25,653 nucleotides of DNA from Cyanobacteria bacterium UBA791 (GTDB lineage Bacteria > Cyanobacteriota > Vampirovibrionia > Gastranaerophilales > Gastranaerophilaceae), in contig DBIX01000008.1 of the NCBI GenBank assembly GCA_002297005.1, forward strand, positions 4,205 to 29,857, given 5' to 3'. Under the pieces are notes generated by a model that saw only the letters and a program-made list of their open reading frames with translations, did no database searches and was not told the DNA's origin. The position numbers and the translations under genes are program-made. Shown here piece after piece: positions 15,630-24,100 of this stretch; positions within the stretch are counted from its first letter, which is position 1, and every line of letters begins with the position of its first letter.

Positions 15630-17502
15630 TATTATCTCCAGTTCTTAATTGCTTTTTTATTTGATCTCTTAAATGCATTTGGACTTTTAGAGATTCTATC
15701 TCGTCGTCATTCACGTCATTATAGAGTTCTTTTAATTCTTTTTGTTCTTTTTCTCTTTTCACAAACTCAAGTTTATTGATGTTTTCTTCCACTACAGCTT
15801 GAAAATCTTCAATAGACAAATTATTAAATGAATCCGAAATTACGATTAATTCTGAAATTACAGATTGTATCTCTTCTTGAGAATTAAAGGTTTCGAACAA
15901 ACTTTCCGTTAGTTCTCTAACATTATTTACGGTATATATTAATTTGTCAATTGTATTTTTTACAATTATTAACTTTTCGTTTGTAAATTGTACGTCCTTA
16001 GTCATTTCGGCTATTTGCTGAAAATTTAAAGGGCTACTATTTATTAAATACATTGAGAGTATGTTTTTTTGTGCTTTTTCTTCAATATTTGAAGATTTTG
16101 TTACAATTTTCTTAACATTGATTTTTGAGTCAAAATTTTGATTAAGTGTTCTTTGTACCTCATTATTTAAAGCTTGCTCATTTATGTTCAAAGAAGTCGA
16201 TACCAATTTGATATATTCTGTTCTAATAACGTCATTTTGAATATCCTGTAAAATAGGTATCAAACTCTTAACGAGAGCTGATTTTTCTTGCGGTGTATGA
16301 GCCTCTGATTTATGTTTTAAAATTTGATTTAACTGAAAATCTATCAATAATGGTGCATTATCAACGTATTTTTTAAAGCTTTCTGCACCCTCTTCTCTAA
16401 TAAATTCGTCAGGATCTTTTCCTCTTGGCGGTGAAATTACTCTGATTTCGCAAGAATATTTATCTTCATCAACTGCTAAATGTGATTCATCAAATTGTTT
16501 AATTTTACCCAAACCAGCAAAAGCATTTTTAATTAATTCAGCACCTCTATTTGTCGCATTAACACCTGCTGTATCTGTATCAAAGGATAAGTATACTCTT
16601 CTTGATTTTGTGTATCTTGCAAGTAATTTAACGTGGTCTGCTGTTAAAGAAGTACCACAAGATGCGACACAGTTTTCTATACCGTGTGCTTGTGCTGAAA
16701 TTACGTCAAAATATCCTTCCATAATTATTACCGCATCATTTTCTTTTATAGAGTCTTTTGCAGTATAAAGCCCATATAAAATACGGCTTTTATTATATAT
16801 AATTGTATCAGGTGAGTTTAAGTATTTTGGATTTTGACCAGCTTCAACTGCTCTTGCACCAAAGGCTACATAATTACCTTTTTCATCTTGAATAGGAATT
16901 ATAACTCTGTTTCTAAATCTATCAATATATCCGTGATTACCTTTTATCACAAGACCTGAAGCTTCTAAAACCTCATCAGAAAAATCTTTTTTTAATTTTT
17001 TGTATAAATAGTTAGGTTCTTTTAACCCTAAACCAAGAGAATATTTTTCAATAACATTTTCATCAATATCTCTACCGTGCAAATATTCAAGAATAGGTGA
17101 ATTGCTTGGTAAATCAAATAATGACTGTTTAAAAATTGAAACAGCTTGTTTAGAAGCCTCCAAAGCTCCATCTTTAACCTCTGCAAATTGTCCTGATTTA
17201 CCTTTAAATTTTGGTAATTCAACACCATATTTATCGGCTAAGAATTTAATAGTTTCGTTGAAATCCCAGTTTCTGATTTTCATCAAAAATGTGATAGCAT
17301 CGCCACCAACACCGCAACCAAAACAATGGAAAATACCTTTTGATGGAGTAACACAAAATGACGGAGTCTTTTCGCCGTGGAATGGACAGCAACCCCAGTA
17401 ACTAGAACCTTTTTGTTTTAAAATTACATCCTCTGATATAATTTCGACAATATCAATTCTATCCCTAATTTGTGATATAGCTTCTTCGTACGTATATTCC
17501 AT
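15622..17502 (-). CDS. dnaG: DNA primase
   Basis: Makes RNA primers at the replication fork. The 626 residues contain the N-terminal CHC2 zinc domain (C39, H42, C60, C63 in CCPFHGEKTPSF...FHCFGCGVGGD), the RNA polymerase core with the TOPRIM motifs EGYFDV (Glu262) and DTD (308-310), and a diverged C-terminal half (about 430-626) that should bind the DnaB helicase. A short basic TAG-terminated tail overlaps rpoD. The ATG at 17502 begins six bases after an extended -10 element and has no ribosome-binding site, so a leaderless transcript is likely. The order dnaG-rpoD is the macromolecular-synthesis arrangement, without rpsU here. Confidence 0.96.
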   Translation of the reverse strand: MEYTYEEAISQIRDRIDIVEIISEDVILKQKGSSYWGCCPFHGEKTPSFCVTPSKGIFHCFGCGVGGDAITFLMKIRNWDFNETIKFLADKYGVELPKFKGKSGQFAEVKDGALEASKQAVSIFKQSLFDLPSNSPILEYLHGRDIDENVIEKYSLGLGLKEPNYLYKKLKKDFSDEVLEASGLVIKGNHGYIDRFRNRVIIPIQDEKGNYVAFGARAVEAGQNPKYLNSPDTIIYNKSRILYGLYTAKDSIKENDAVIIMEGYFDVISAQAHGIENCVASCGTSLTADHVKLLARYTKSRRVYLSFDTDTAGVNATNRGAELIKNAFAGLGKIKQFDESHLAVDEDKYSCEIRVISPPRGKDPDEFIREEGAESFKKYVDNAPLLIDFQLNQILKHKSEAHTPQEKSALVKSLIPILQDIQNDVIRTEYIKLVSTSLNINEQALNNEVQRTLNQNFDSKINVKKIVTKSSNIEEKAQKNILSMYLINSSPLNFQQIAEMTKDVQFTNEKLIIVKNTIDKLIYTVNNVRELTESLFETFNSQEEIQSVISELIVISDSFNNLSIEDFQAVVEENINKLEFVKREKEQKELKELYNDVNDDEIESLKVQMHLRDQIKKQLRTGDNND

Positions 17503-17508
17503 AATATA

Positions 17509-17517
17509 ATTCTAACA
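17509..17517 (-). promoter_or_regulatory. Extended -10 of dnaG (leaderless promoter candidate)
   Basis: On the minus strand TGTTAGAAT (17517-17509) followed by six bases and then the dnaG ATG. A sigma-70 start 7 bases after the -10 would fall on the A of the start codon. No convincing -35. Confidence 0.5.
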
Positions 17518-17551
17518 CGACCAAAAATAAAAACAGTATTTCTCAAATCAA

Positions 17552-17572
17552 TGTATGAAAAATTTCCATACA
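17552..17572 (-). terminator. Weak hairpin downstream of the small unknown gene
   Basis: TGTATG and CATACA (17552-17557 and 17567-17572) form a 6-bp AT-rich stem with a 9-base loop about 20 bases after the stop at 17592. There is no good T run on the minus strand, so terminator function is doubtful. Confidence 0.25.
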
Positions 17573-17591
17573 AATTTCAATTCAAATTCTA

Positions 17592-17816
17592 TTAGTTAGA
17601 ATGAGAACGTAGTTGAGAACGTTTCCAATCAAGGATGATTGAGCTTTCTCTACTGAATTCGTAATTATGGATAAATGAGTTTTCTTTTTTAGGTTGATTT
17701 TCGTTTTTGAATGGTGAATCGTCTGAACACATAGTGAAAACTATCGCTTCTCCTGTTTTAGAAAAAGACGTTTGATAGTTCAAATCTTTGTCAGCGTAAA
17801 AATTAAAGTTGTCCAT
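17592..17816 (-). CDS. Small hypothetical protein, 74 residues
   Basis: Not recognised. Begins MDNFNFYADKDLNYQTSFSK, has a central acidic/polar stretch (SDDSPFKNENQPKKEN) and a basic C-terminus (DWKRSQLRSHSN). No signal peptide, membrane segment or cysteine motif (one Cys). Compositionally it looks like a short, partly disordered cytoplasmic protein. The ATG at 17816 is preceded by AAGAAG, a weak purine-rich ribosome-binding site. It lies between dnaG and a long non-coding region that contains a candidate minus-strand promoter (18034-18042), which would give it a roughly 210-base leader. It may be a real regulated gene or a chance frame; only its isolation and absence of an overlapping gene favour it. 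Confidence 0.45.
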   Translation of the reverse strand: MDNFNFYADKDLNYQTSFSKTGEAIVFTMCSDDSPFKNENQPKKENSFIHNYEFSRESSIILDWKRSQLRSHSN

Positions 17817-17959
17817 TCTTCTTATTTAATCCTCGCCACGAAAAAGTCAACATGGCTATGGTTCTAAATTTTGCAAAAGCTCCATTTAGAGGTTGTGGGG
17901 TGCTAGTCTTAACATTCTACGATACTACTGTATGCAGAATCCGTTCTTTTGGGGTGTTT

Positions 17960-17993
17960 CTAATCCTTTAGTCTAGTTATCTAATACTTTAGT
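17960..17993 (+). repeat. Two direct repeats, 21 bp apart (activator-site candidate)
   Basis: CTAATCCTTTAGT (17960-17972) and CTAATACTTTAGT (17981-17993) match at 12 of 13 positions and start 21 bp apart, two helical turns. Their midpoint is about 40 bases upstream of the start predicted from the extended -10 at 18001-18009, the usual place for a class II activator. Confidence 0.5.
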
Positions 17994-18000
17994 GTTAGTC

Positions 18001-18009
18001 TGTTATAAT
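18001..18009 (+). promoter_or_regulatory. Upstream promoter toward tatD (extended -10)
   Basis: TGTTATAAT is a perfect extended -10 (TG + T + TATAAT). The -35 position holds CTAATA, a poor match that lies inside the second direct repeat, consistent with activator dependence. It would give tatD a leader of about 73 bases. Confidence 0.45.
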
Positions 18010-18033
18010 TATTAAATACCACATTATTTTATG

Positions 18034-18042
18034 TTTATAACA
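18034..18042 (-). promoter_or_regulatory. Minus-strand extended -10 facing the small unknown gene
   Basis: On the minus strand TGTTATAAA (18042-18034), inside the inverted repeat ATGTT-TAT-AACAT (18031-18043). TTGTAA lies 19 bases upstream as a possible -35. A transcript would begin near 18027. Confidence 0.35.
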
Positions 18043-18073
18043 TGCCCTGTTACATTTGTTACAAAATTGTTCG

Positions 18074-18082
18074 TGCTATAAT
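18074..18082 (+). promoter_or_regulatory. Extended -10 of tatD (leaderless promoter candidate)
   Basis: TGCTATAAT (TG + C + TATAAT) is followed by six bases and then the tatD ATG at 18089, the same geometry as at dnaG. TTGTTA at 18056-18061 is a possible -35 with a short 15-base spacer. Confidence 0.55.
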
Positions 18083-18088
18083 AAATTT

Positions 18089-18868
18089 ATGGAAGCTAAA
18101 TATATTGTAGATACGCACTCTCATATCGATATGATTGAAGATATTTCTATCGAAGAAATTCTTAACAATGCAGAAGAAAATAGTGTAAAAAAGATTATTA
18201 TTCCGTCTGCGGATGTTAAAAGTTTTGATAGAATAATTGAACTTGCAAATAAATATGAACAAGTTTATTGTATGTTGGGAGTTTTTCCTGAAGAGGCCAA
18301 AACTTGGGATGATAGTATTTTAGATTTGATAAAAGAAAAAGTTTCACAAAATAAAAAGATTATAGGTATTGGTGAAATTGGTTTAGATTATTATTGGGAC
18401 AAGACTTTTATTGATTTGCAAAAAGAAATTTTTATAAAACAAATCAAACTTGCAAACGAACTAAATTTGCCAATAAATGTACACGATAGAGAAGCTCATA
18501 AAGACACTTTTGATATTATAAAGGAATATAATGACCTGAATAAGTCAAAAGTCATCTTACATTGTTTCTCAGGTAGCTTAGAATTTGCTAATGAATGTAT
18601 AAAAGAGGGTTGGTTTATTTCTCTTGGTGGTGTTGTAACGTTTAAAAACGCTAAGAAAATGAAAGAGGTTGCACAAAATATTGATGAAAACTTCTTATTA
18701 TTAGAAACTGATGCTCCCTATTTAACTCCACATCCATATCGTGGTACAACTAATCAGCCAGCTTATACAAAACTTGTTGCAGAAGAAATTGCAAGATTAA
18801 GAGAAACTTCTACAGAACATATTATGGAAGTAACTACAAATAACGCATATAAGGTATTTAAATTTTGA
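18089..18868 (+). CDS. tatD: TatD family metal-dependent hydrolase/deoxyribonuclease
   Basis: A metal-dependent hydrolase of the TatD/YcfH/YabD group; characterised relatives are 3'-5' exonucleases or deoxyribonucleases. The 259-residue TIM-barrel protein has all metal ligands: DTHSHID (His10, His12), GEIGLDYY (Glu96), NVHDREAH (His132), LHCFSG (His158) and LETDAPYL (Asp208), plus PYRG after it. A frame start at TTG 18056 would add 11 residues unlike the family; the ATG at 18089 gives the normal N-terminus EAKYIVDTHSH and sits six bases after an extended -10 with no ribosome-binding site, so a leaderless mRNA is likely. It overlaps tlyA by 4 bases (TTGA). Confidence 0.93.
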   Translation: MEAKYIVDTHSHIDMIEDISIEEILNNAEENSVKKIIIPSADVKSFDRIIELANKYEQVYCMLGVFPEEAKTWDDSILDLIKEKVSQNKKIIGIGEIGLDYYWDKTFIDLQKEIFIKQIKLANELNLPINVHDREAHKDTFDIIKEYNDLNKSKVILHCFSGSLEFANECIKEGWFISLGGVVTFKNAKKMKEVAQNIDENFLLLETDAPYLTPHPYRGTTNQPAYTKLVAEEIARLRETSTEHIMEVTTNNAYKVFKF

Positions 18869-19674
18869 AAAAAGAAAGACTTGATACATATTTAGTTAGT
18901 TTAGGATATTTTGATAACAAAAGCAAAGCTTCTGCATCAATACTTGCAGGGGATGTCATTATTAATGATGAAAGAATTACAAAGGCTGGTTATCAAATAA
19001 ATACTGAAAAGGAATATGAAATAAGAGTAAAATCTATGCCTTATGTATCTCGTGGCGGTTTTAAATTAGAAAAAGCTCTAAAGGCTTTTGATGTAAAACC
19101 TGAGGGTAAAATTTGTCTTGATGCTGGTGCTTCAACTGGCGGTTTTACAGATTGTTTACTTCAAAATGGTGCAAAATTTGTTTATTCAGTTGATGTTGGA
19201 CATAACCAAATTGACTGGAAATTCCGCTCACATAATCAAGTAAAAGTCATTGAGGGTTGTAATTTAAAAAACTGTGAACTAGGTGAAGTTTATGGTGAAA
19301 ACGACGAAAAAGCTGAACTTTTAGTGTGCGATGTTTCTTTTATTTCGCTAACTAAAGTTCTTGAGAATTTTAAAAAACTTATCCGTGAAAATGATTTTCA
19401 AATGGTTTGTCTTATAAAACCTCAATTTGAGGCTGGTAAAGACCTAGTTGAAAAAGGTGGCGTTGTAAGAAATCCAAAAGTACATTTAGATATAATCAAC
19501 AACGTAATATCTTATGCAAGAAGTCTTGATTTAGAAATTAATAACCTTACATATTCACCAATAAAAGGACCTCACGGCAATATTGAATACTTAATTCTAT
19601 TATCAGATAAACCGTCTGATAATGAAATCAATCCTGAAAAAACTGTTGAAGATGCATTTACTTCTCTAAATTAA
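18865..19674 (+). CDS. tlyA: TlyA family RNA methyltransferase (S4 + FtsJ-like domains)
   Basis: A 2'-O-ribose methyltransferase of the TlyA/hemolysin A family; characterised members methylate 16S/23S rRNA. The 269 residues start with an S4 RNA-binding domain (about 4-65: RLDTYLVSLGYFDNKSKASA, then GDVIINDERITKAGYQI), then the linker SRGGFKLEKAL with the conserved Lys67, the SAM-binding loop DAGASTGGFTD (86-96), SVDVGHNQ, CDVSFISL with catalytic Asp156, and KPQFEAGK. The start is TTG at 18865 in TTGA overlapping the tatD stop; the frame N-terminus KKERLDTYL matches the family, which supports this rare codon. Its last 17 bases overlap the end of the tolC-like gene on the opposite strand. Confidence 0.92.
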   Translation: MKKERLDTYLVSLGYFDNKSKASASILAGDVIINDERITKAGYQINTEKEYEIRVKSMPYVSRGGFKLEKALKAFDVKPEGKICLDAGASTGGFTDCLLQNGAKFVYSVDVGHNQIDWKFRSHNQVKVIEGCNLKNCELGEVYGENDEKAELLVCDVSFISLTKVLENFKKLIRENDFQMVCLIKPQFEAGKDLVEKGGVVRNPKVHLDIINNVISYARSLDLEINNLTYSPIKGPHGNIEYLILLSDKPSDNEINPEKTVEDAFTSLN

Positions 19675-21118
19675 TAACCATATCTTTATCAACAAGGTTT
19701 CTACCGATAGCTTTTTCTAACTGAGCTCTAGCTGAATTATATTGGTATAATGTGTTGTAATAAGATAATTGAGCATTTTGGTAAGATACTTGTGCATCTT
19801 TAAGTTCTGTCGGATTACCTACGCCAACTCTATATCTTCCGTATGATAAATCATAGTTTTCTTTTGCTTTTTTCACATTCAAGAATGCTACAGGAATTTG
19901 GCTTTTCTTTTCATCAAGAGTGTAATAAGCTTGTTGAATTTCTAAATAAATATTGTTTCTTTCAGATTCAGCTCTTGCCATTTCTCTATCGTAGCCAGCT
20001 CTGGCTTCTTTAATTTGGTTTTTAATCAACATTCCGTTAACAGTAGGGAAGTTTAAGTATCCACCTAAGTTATAACCATAAGTAGATGTTGGATTTTTAC
20101 CACCAACTGCAACTTGACCCTCTACAGAAATGTTTGGATAATATGCTTTTTTAGCTAATTTCCAGTTTTGTTTTGCTGCTTCAACTCTTTTTTCTAAAAT
20201 TAATAAATCAGGGCGAGATTTTTCAGCAATACCTATAGCATCGTCAAGAGTTACTGTAACTGGATAGTATTGTAATCTTTCTTTAACGTTATATTGAGTT
20301 CTAAATGGTAAACCGATTGAGTTATTCAATTTAGCAACTGCAATATCTACTGCGTTATTTGCTTGAATAAGTTCTAATTTTGCATTACTCAAGTTAACTT
20401 CTGCGATTGTAACGTCAACTTTTGGATTTGTACCGATTTCATAAAAAGCTTTTGCTTGGTTATAGAACATTTCAAACTTTTTAACAGTATCTTCTGCAAC
20501 ATCACGTCTATCGTAAGCGTATAAAAGATTATAATAATCATTTTTAACATTCATAATAACTGTGTTTATTGTAGATGTTAAATTAATTTTGTATGAATCT
20601 CTTTCTAACTTTTGGATAGTGACCTTGTTTTGAGTTACACCAAAGTCATATAACATTTCAGATAAAGAGATTTGACCTAAAACGTAGTAGTTGTATGGTC
20701 TTGCACCACCGCTACCTAACAAGTCTGCTAATTGTAATTGTTTAATTCTAGTATAACCAGTTTGCCAATTTAATTGTGGAAACCAGTTTGACCATGCTTG
20801 TCTTACTCTTGCATCGGAAGCAATAATATCTTCCATTGCTTCTCTGATTTTTGGATTGTTACCAAGAGCAAATCTTATACATTCATTTAATGTAATATCA
20901 ATATTTTTTTCTACAGAACCTTCAACCACATAAGTTTCTTGTTGTTCCTGTTTGTTTACAACAGGAGCAACGTGTTCTGAAGCTGGATATTCTTCTTTTT
21001 TAATTACGTTACCAATATTTTTCATATTAGTATCTGCATTTTTTGTTTTGTCTTTTGCAAAAACAGTCGGAACGCATAAGAAAAGAGCTAAGACTACTAA
21101 TAAAATCTTTTTATTCAT
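19658..21118 (-). CDS. TolC family outer membrane efflux protein
   Basis: Outer-membrane channel of the tripartite efflux system encoded just upstream. The 486 residues comprise a signal peptide (1-21, MNKKILLVVLALFLCVPTVFA) and two copies of the OEP repeat (about 75-270 and 290-480), with NPKIREAMEDI, RPDLLILEKRVEAAKQNW and the terminal helices ending SYYNTLYQYNSARAQLEKAI. A longer frame reaches 21151, but I choose the ATG at 21118 because AAAGGAG (21126-21132, minus strand) is 7 bases upstream and the signal peptide then starts correctly. The start overlaps the RND gene end by 8 bases. No lipobox, unlike many NodT-type proteins. It converges on tlyA with a 17-base overlap. Confidence 0.92.
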   Translation of the reverse strand: MNKKILLVVLALFLCVPTVFAKDKTKNADTNMKNIGNVIKKEEYPASEHVAPVVNKQEQQETYVVEGSVEKNIDITLNECIRFALGNNPKIREAMEDIIASDARVRQAWSNWFPQLNWQTGYTRIKQLQLADLLGSGGARPYNYYVLGQISLSEMLYDFGVTQNKVTIQKLERDSYKINLTSTINTVIMNVKNDYYNLLYAYDRRDVAEDTVKKFEMFYNQAKAFYEIGTNPKVDVTIAEVNLSNAKLELIQANNAVDIAVAKLNNSIGLPFRTQYNVKERLQYYPVTVTLDDAIGIAEKSRPDLLILEKRVEAAKQNWKLAKKAYYPNISVEGQVAVGGKNPTSTYGYNLGGYLNFPTVNGMLIKNQIKEARAGYDREMARAESERNNIYLEIQQAYYTLDEKKSQIPVAFLNVKKAKENYDLSYGRYRVGVGNPTELKDAQVSYQNAQLSYYNTLYQYNSARAQLEKAIGRNLVDKDMVINLEK

Positions 21119-24100
21119 GTTTAGACTCCTTTCTTTTTTCAATATATGCACGAGAAAGTTTTTTCATTCTTTGAACGCAAACGAAGAACGCAGGAACAAG
21201 CATTGTACCGGCAAATGCTACTGCCATCATACCGCCGAATACTGTCATACCAACAGAGTGTCTACTAGCTGAACCAGCACCTGATGCGAAAATCAATGGT
21301 ACAACACCTAGGATGAACGCAATATTTGTCATCATAACGGCTCTAAATCTCAGTTGAGCGGCTTCCATCGCTGCGGCAATTTCGTCACCGCCATTTCGTT
21401 CAAAGGCTTCTTTCGCAAACTCAATAATCAGAATGGCTTGTTTTGTACTCAAACCAATCAACATAACAAGACCGATTTGACAATACAAGTCTAATGTGTA
21501 ACCTGCAATATATTGAGCAAATAATGCACCTACCATTGATACTGGAGCGATTAACATTACGGCAATAGGAAGAGTCCAACTTTCATATAACGCTACTAAG
21601 AATAAGTATACGAAAGTAAAGCATAATGCCAAAATTACACCGATTTGACCAGTAGACTCTTGTTCTTGTAATGAACTACCAGACCAAGCAAAGCCCATAT
21701 CTTTTGGTAAAATCTTGTTAGATAGATTTTCCATAGCTTTCATAGCTTGACCAGAAGATGTACTTCCAGCACCTTGACCATTGATAGTTACCGCATTATA
21801 CATATTAAATCTTGTTAAACTGTAAGGACCAACAATTGGTTCAAATTTAACCATTGATGATAGAGGAACCATATCTCCTCGTTTATTTTTAACAAATAAA
21901 CGTTTTAAATCAGGTTCTGATGTTCTGAAATCAGCATCAGCTTGCATCATAACACGATATACACGACCAAACTTGTTGAAGTCGTTTACATAAGTTGTAC
22001 CATAAACAGCCGCCATAGTTCTATAAATTTCATCAATAGCAACATTTTGAGCCATAGCTTGTTGTTCATCAACTTTTACTAAGATTTGTGGTAATGTTGC
22101 AGTATAAGTTGAAAATACTGATGTTAAGCTCTTATCCATATTAGCTGCACGAATAAGTTTTAGAGATTCGTCATACAATTCTTGAGGACTTCTATCAGCT
22201 TTATCAAGTAATTGGTATTCAAAACCACCAAATGAACCTAACCCTGGAATTGGTGTCGGTTGGAATGCAACAACTCTTGCTGCTGGGAAGTTTGAATATC
22301 TAGCTCTGATGTTAGCAATAACTGCATCAGCTGATTCTTTCTTGTTACGTTTTGACCATGGTTCTAATTGTGCAACAATAAACGCTGTATTTTCACCAGC
22401 AAAACCGATAATGTTAATAGTTTGTTCAACGCCAGGTATTTCATTAATACCTTTTTCAACTACTGTTGCAATTTCTTTTGTTCTTAATGTTGAAGCTCCA
22501 TCAGGTAATTGAATTTGAGCAAATACAGCACCTTGGTCTTCTTGTGGAATAAAGCCCGTTGGAATTAATCTTGCAATTACTAAGGCTATTAAAATAAACG
22601 CACCAAGAGTTACCATTGTGTGTTTTGGTGAATCTACAAAATAGTGTACTGCATGTAGATATTTTTCTTTTACAACATTAAACCAATTATTGAATTTTTT
22701 GATATATTCTTTTTCTTCTTCATAATCATCACCATTTTTCAAAATCATAGCACATAAGGCTGGTGATAATGAAAGTGCAACAATCGCAGATAAGCCCATA
22801 GAACAAGCAATACAAACGGCGAATTGTCTAAACATTTGACCGTTAATACCAGGGATGAAGCATACTGGAACAAATACTGCCATCAATACTAAGGTTGTTG
22901 CAACAATGGCACTTGTTACCTCAATCATTGTGATAATAGTTGCTTCACGTCTATCTTTACCCTCTTGAATATGTCGCTGAGTGTTTTCTAGTACAACAAT
23001 CGCATCGTCTACTACCAGACCTACTGCCAATACTAACCCAAATAGCATTAATAGATTGATAGAAAAACCGAACATACCTAAGAAGATAAATACACCAATT
23101 AATGAAACCGGAATTGCACACAATGGAATGAATGCAGCTCTTGCAGAACCTAAGAATAAATATGTTACTGCGGCTACAAGTAATACGGCAATTGCGATAG
23201 CGTATTCTACCTCTTTAATTGATTCACGAATAAATTCTGTTTCATCGTGTTCAATTTTATATTCCATACCTTTTGGGAATGTTTTACTTAATTCTTTTAA
23301 TCTTTTTGCAGATTTGTTTGCCAAATCGATAGAGTTAGCTTCTGGTAACTGTTTAATTACAATAAGTGCTGATGATTTACCCCCAATGTATGAACCACTT
23401 GCGTAGTTTTCAGCACCAAGTTCAATTCTTGCAATATCTTTAAGTTTTACATTTGAACCATCTGTATTTGAATATACAACGATGTTTTCAAATTGTTTTA
23501 CATCTGTTAAACGACCTTTTGTTCTCAAGGTAACTTTAATATCTTTTTGTTCTTTCAAAGGTTCGGCACCCAAGTCCCCAACGGCAGCTTGTGTGTTCTG
23601 TGCCTGAATTGCTGCCATGACCTCTGAAGCTGATAATTTGTAGTTAGCCATTTTTACTGGGTCTAACCATATTCTCATAGAGTATGAAGCAGAACCATAT
23701 ACGTTTACGTCACTAGCACCCTCAATACGTGCAAGTTCATCTTTTACATAAATTGCTGCATAGTTTGTTAAATATAAAGGATCAAATGTGTTGTTAGGTG
23801 AAGTCATTGAAACCATTAATACACCAGGACCACCACGTCTTTTCTTTACTGTCAAACCATAAGTTCTAACTTCGCTAGGTAAACGAGGAGTAACAAGTTG
23901 TAATCTGTTGTTAACGTTGATTACCGCCATATCTGGGTCAGTACCAACCTTGAAGTAAATAGTCAATTCATAAGAACCATTTTGAGAAGTTGATGACATG
24001 TAAATCATATCTTCAACACCGTTTAATTGAGCTTCAAGTGGTGCTGCAACTGTATCTCTAACAACGTCTGCACTTGCACCAGTATATGTTGCTGATACAA

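Larger units (their letters stand above)
17817..18034. other. Non-coding intergenic region with hairpins; possible leader or small RNA
   Basis: No credible coding frame. Two hairpins are visible on either strand: TCTAAAT (17872-17878 region) with ATTTAGA (17884-17890), and ATTCT/GATAC (about 17914-17925) with GTAT/AGAAT (about 17930-17940). The second is flanked by copies of GGGGTG (17897-17902, 17951-17956), which read CACCCC on the minus strand. I could not match it to tmRNA, SRP RNA, RNase P RNA, 6S RNA or a riboswitch class from memory. A minus-strand transcript from 18034-18042 would cover it as the leader of the 74-residue gene. Confidence 0.35.

Noticed and set aside
17615..17635. GAGAACG direct repeat near the end of the small unknown gene
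   Set aside because: It encodes the repeated R-S residues in the C-terminus of that protein (RSQLRSHSN) and is too short to be significant.
17830..17930. Tiny leader peptides on the minus strand upstream of the 74-residue gene (for example a 9-codon frame beginning MLRLAPHNL)
   Set aside because: No ribosome-binding site and no run of a regulatory amino acid; frames this short occur by chance.
17821..17960. 6S RNA, SRP RNA or tmRNA in the gap next to tatD
   Set aside because: The hairpins are short and the two ends do not pair into a long closing stem; no SRP GGAAG/GNAR core or tmRNA alanyl acceptor sequence is visible. Kept only as an unspecified structured region.
18056..18088. TTG at 18056 as an upstream start for tatD, adding 11 residues
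   Set aside because: The added residues (beginning MLQNCSCYNKF) do not resemble TatD N-termini, have no ribosome-binding site, and would place the start codon upstream of the extended -10 at 18074-18082.
21119..21151. Longer N-terminus for the TolC-family protein starting at 21151
   Set aside because: It would bury the signal peptide behind 11 charged residues; the ATG at 21118 has a strong AAAGGAG 7 bases upstream and a clean signal sequence.
22981..23406. 141-codon plus-strand frame opposite the RND transporter
   Set aside because: Ser/Thr/Asn-rich translation with no motif, wholly inside a conserved transporter gene on the other strand.
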